Below the pieces are notes generated by a model, which saw only the letters and a list, made by a program, of their open reading frames with translations, ran no database searches and had not been told where the DNA came from. Below, piece after piece: positions 13,806-15,904 of a stretch of DNA of 15,904 nt (positions are counted from its first letter, which is position 1; the number at the start of each line of letters is the position of its first letter). The stretch lies in contig JACQGT010000201.1 of assembly GCA_016199425.1 (NCBI GenBank), positions 1-15,904 on the forward strand, written 5' to 3'. The position numbers and the translations under genes were made by a program. The DNA is from Chloroflexota bacterium. GTDB lineage: Bacteria; Chloroflexota; Anaerolineae; Caldilineales; Caldilineaceae.

Positions 13806-14773
13806 GCGACGAAGCCGCGCTCTCCCTCTACCGGAAACTGCTGATCGTGCGGCGCAGCGAGGAGCAACTGGCCCGCTCCTACGCGGCCGGGCTGATCCAC
13901 GGCGCGTGCCATACGTACGTGGGCGAAGAAGCCATCGCCGTGGGCGTCTGCGCGCACCTGCGCCCGGACGACGCCGTCTTCAGCACCCACCGCGGCCACG
14001 GCCACGCCCTGGCCAAAGGCGTGCCGCCCAGCGAACTGATCGCCGAACTCTACGGGCGCGCCACCGGCTGCTCGCGTGGGCGGGGCGGCAGTATGCACCT
14101 CTTCGCGCCGGAGGTGGGGATGATGGGCACCAGCGGTATCGTCGGCCCCTGCATCCTCCAGGCCACGGGCGCGGGCTACTCCTTCAAACTGCTCAAGACC
14201 GACCGGGTGGGCGTGGCCTTTTTCGGCGACGGCGCGGTCAACAACGGCGCCTTCCACGAGGGCGTCAACCTGGCTACTATCTGGGACCTGCCGGTCATCT
14301 TCGTTTGCGAAAACAACCAGTACGCCACGGAAGTGCCCTTCGCCTACTCTTCCGGCAACCCGGACGTGGGCAACCGCGGCCCCGCCTATGGCCTGCCCAG
14401 CGTGATTGTGGACGGCAACGACGTGCGCGCCGTCTACGCGGCTGCGGGCGAAGCCGTGGCCCGCGCCCGTTCCGGCGGCGGGCCGACGCTCATCGAGGGC
14501 AAGACCTACCGCACCCGCGCCCACGCCGAAGGGATGCGGGAAGGCGGCTACCGCACCCAGGCGGAGATCGACTCCTGGAAGGTGCGCGACCCGGTCCTGC
14601 TGCACCGGCAGTGGCTTCTGGACGAGGAGATCGCGGGCGAGAGCCAGGTGATTGCTATCGAGACCGAAGTGCAGTCGATCATCGAAGCGGCCGCGGAATT
14701 TGCCAAGAACAGCCCCTGGCCCGACGGCATGACCGCCACCGACCACGTTTTCAGCGAGGCGCCACATGCGTGA
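13778..14773 (+). CDS. Thiamine-diphosphate 2-oxoacid dehydrogenase E1, alpha subunit (pyruvate/acetoin type)
   Basis: This 331-residue subunit has the hallmarks of PdhA/AcoA: HTYVGEEAIAVG (45-56), THRGHGHALAKG (70-81), and the thiamine-diphosphate/Mg motif from GDGAVNNGAFHEG (150-162) to CENN (177-180). The active-site loop YRTRAHAEGMREGGYRT keeps the Arg residues but replaces the GHS/GHH of characterised enzymes by AHA. It forms an alpha2beta2 tetramer with the next gene product and decarboxylates a 2-oxo acid, or cleaves acetoin, passing the acyl group to a lipoyl E2. The ATG has AAAGGA seven bases upstream; this site lies inside the truncated FAH reading frame. Specificity is not settled by sequence. 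Confidence 0.92.
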   Translation: MADTPTIPLSDEAALSLYRKLLIVRRSEEQLARSYAAGLIHGACHTYVGEEAIAVGVCAHLRPDDAVFSTHRGHGHALAKGVPPSELIAELYGRATGCSRGRGGSMHLFAPEVGMMGTSGIVGPCILQATGAGYSFKLLKTDRVGVAFFGDGAVNNGAFHEGVNLATIWDLPVIFVCENNQYATEVPFAYSSGNPDVGNRGPAYGLPSVIVDGNDVRAVYAAAGEAVARARSGGGPTLIEGKTYRTRAHAEGMREGGYRTQAEIDSWKVRDPVLLHRQWLLDEEIAGESQVIAIETEVQSIIEAAAEFAKNSPWPDGMTATDHVFSEAPHA

Positions 14774-15743
14774 GATTACTTTTATGGAAGCCACCCGCGA
14801 GGCGCTGGCCGCGGCCATGCAGGCTGACCCGACGATCTTTGTGGTGGGTGAAGGCATCGGCGTCCGCGGCGGCAACTTTGCCACGACTCTCGGCCTCTAC
14901 GAGCGCTTTGGCCCGGAACGGCTGCGGGATACGCCCATCAGCGAGCGGGGTTTTGTGGGCATGTGCTGCGGCGCGGCCATGACCGGCACGCGCCCTATCG
15001 TCGATTTTATGTTTCTCGACTTCATTTTGGATGCCATGGGCGAACTCATCAACCAGATTTCCAAAATCCAGTATATGAGCAGCGGGCGGCTAAAAATGCC
15101 CATTCTGCTGCGCGGCTGCATCGGCATCGGCCACGCCGCGGCCACCCACCACTCCGGCAGCTACTACCCGATTTTCACCCACATTCCCGGCTTCCGCGTC
15201 GTCGTGCCCTCCAACGCCTACGACGCCAAAGGTCTCTTCGCCACGGCCATCCGCAGCGACGATCCGGTCCTCTTTCTGGAGCATAAGTCTCTCATTTTCA
15301 ACAAAGGACCGGTGCCGGAGGAAGACTACGCGATTCCCTTCGGCCAGGCGCGCATCGCCCGCGAGGGCACGGATTGCACGGTCGTCGCCATCGGCTCGAT
15401 GGTGGGCAAGACGCTGGACGCCTGCGGGCAGTTGGCCGCCGAGGGCGTCTCCATTGAGGTGATCGACCCGCGTACGGTGGCGCCGTTGGATATGGAAACG
15501 ATTTTGGCTTCGGTACACAAGACGGGCCGCCTGCTGGTGGTGGACGAAACCTTCCAGCCCTGCGGCATCGGCGCAGAGATCGCCGCGCAGGTGGTGGACC
15601 GGGGCTTCGACGATCTGGACGCGCCCATTCGTCGCCTGAACGGCGCGCACGCACCTACGCCCTACAGCCCGCCTTTGGAGTCGGCCATCGTGCCCAATCT
15701 CCAGTCCATCGCCCAGTCCATCCGCGACTTGCTGGCCGAATAG
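14766..15743 (+). CDS. Thiamine-diphosphate 2-oxoacid dehydrogenase E1, beta subunit
   Basis: This 325-residue partner subunit overlaps the alpha gene by 8 bases (ATGCGTGA), so translation is probably coupled. It contains VVGEGIGVRGG (26-36), DTPISERGFVG with Glu60, the residue that activates the thiamine ring, then EHKSLIFNKGPVPEEDYAIPFG and a C-terminal transketolase-like domain ending in RLNGAHAPTPYSPPLE. The usual QHSQ-type catalytic-loop sequence reads THHSGSYYPIFTHIPG here, a variant but with the His retained. No E2 (lipoyl acyltransferase) or E3 gene follows in the remaining 160 bases. Confidence 0.93.
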   Translation: MREITFMEATREALAAAMQADPTIFVVGEGIGVRGGNFATTLGLYERFGPERLRDTPISERGFVGMCCGAAMTGTRPIVDFMFLDFILDAMGELINQISKIQYMSSGRLKMPILLRGCIGIGHAAATHHSGSYYPIFTHIPGFRVVVPSNAYDAKGLFATAIRSDDPVLFLEHKSLIFNKGPVPEEDYAIPFGQARIAREGTDCTVVAIGSMVGKTLDACGQLAAEGVSIEVIDPRTVAPLDMETILASVHKTGRLLVVDETFQPCGIGAEIAAQVVDRGFDDLDAPIRRLNGAHAPTPYSPPLESAIVPNLQSIAQSIRDLLAE

Positions 15744-15904
15744 GATAGGGACGTAGGGCCCAGAGGGCACCCTCCTGATCTGAATTGATCTGCGCTGATC
15801 GTTGTTTCAATCTTTTTTATGAGTCCAGTGAAAAAAGGAGAATTTCACAGCGGAGCCGCGGAGTACGCGGAGGAAACGCGGAGGAGTTCAGGAGAAAATC
15901 TCCG
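15744..15904. repeat. Gene-free tail with reiterated GCGGAG motif
   Basis: No gene is visible here. GCGGAG occurs at 15850, 15858, 15867 and 15878, spaced 8, 9 and 11 bases, forming a degenerate short tandem repeat that continues to the window edge. Just upstream, GATCTG and related words recur (TGATCTGAATTGATCTGCGC, 15776-15795). Both resemble low-complexity intergenic repeats of large GC-rich bacterial genomes. A weak GAGG/CCTC hairpin near 15763-15774 is not followed by a clear U-run, so I do not call a terminator. Confidence 0.6.

Noticed and set aside
13676..14884. Open frame of 402 codons antisense to the E1 alpha gene
   Set aside because: The sense strand encodes a full thiamine-diphosphate E1 subunit; the antisense frame is Ala/Gly/Val/His-rich and lacks a ribosome-binding site.
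15763..15774. Hairpin after the E1 beta gene as an intrinsic terminator
   Set aside because: The stem is only about four pairs with a tiny loop, and the T-rich run lies some 40 bases further on.

Overview
The window looks like an accessory carbohydrate-catabolism locus of a GC-rich member of the Chloroflexota, probably of the Anaerolineae/Caldilineae type. This is inferred from the two Ala/Pro/Thr-rich solute-binding lipoproteins with a twin-arginine-like leader before the lipobox, the paired GH36-type hydrolases, the FCD-type GntR regulator and the interspersed GGGCGGATT palindromes. No taxonomic marker gene is present, so the assignment is tentative.

Left block, minus strand (about 10.54 kb down to 0.56 kb). 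One long presumptive operon reads, in transcription order: a GH36-family alpha-galactosidase-like enzyme (8352-10541), a short-chain dehydrogenase (7502-8287), an ABC solute-binding lipoprotein (5988-7397), two ABC permeases of the MalF and MalG types (4951-5892, 4058-4921), a second GH36-family enzyme (1852-4023) and an MFS transporter (565-1830). A GC-rich hairpin separates the binding-protein gene from the permease genes. No ABC ATPase is encoded, so the importer must borrow one from elsewhere. Downstream of the MFS gene is a coding-like fragment without a credible start (about 308-559), probably a gene remnant. After it comes a second lipoprotein gene, cut off by the window edge (1-148).

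Centre (10576-10674). The divergent promoter region is almost a mirror image. On each strand TTGACA is followed 15 bases later by TATACAGTATAC, and a 20-bp perfect inverted repeat spans both -35 boxes. The palindrome GTATAC-W-GTATAC overlaps each -10 position. The same architecture occurs a third time at 279-311, ahead of the second lipoprotein gene. The simplest reading is that the adjacent FCD/GntR regulator (10712-11404) represses its own gene, the leftward operon and the distal lipoprotein operon.

Right block, plus strand (10.7-15.7 kb). After the regulator come a D-2-hydroxyacid dehydrogenase (11460-12428), a cluster of palindromic repeats with a tandem duplication of the dehydrogenase 3' end (12390-12538), a PhyH-type Fe(II)/2-oxoglutarate oxygenase (12557-13372), an FAH-family gene truncated to its N-terminal part (13416-13805), and the alpha and beta subunits of a thiamine-diphosphate 2-oxoacid dehydrogenase E1 (13778-14773, 14766-15743). 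No E2 or E3 gene follows within the window. The final 160 bases hold GCGGAG-type reiterated sequence and no gene.

Together the genes suggest import of an alpha-galactoside-like oligosaccharide, cytoplasmic hydrolysis, and oxidation of the released sugar or sugar acid by the SDR and 2-hydroxyacid dehydrogenase. The FAH deletion, the MFS-side remnant and the repeat cluster show that the locus has been rearranged. Substrate identity cannot be read from the sequence.
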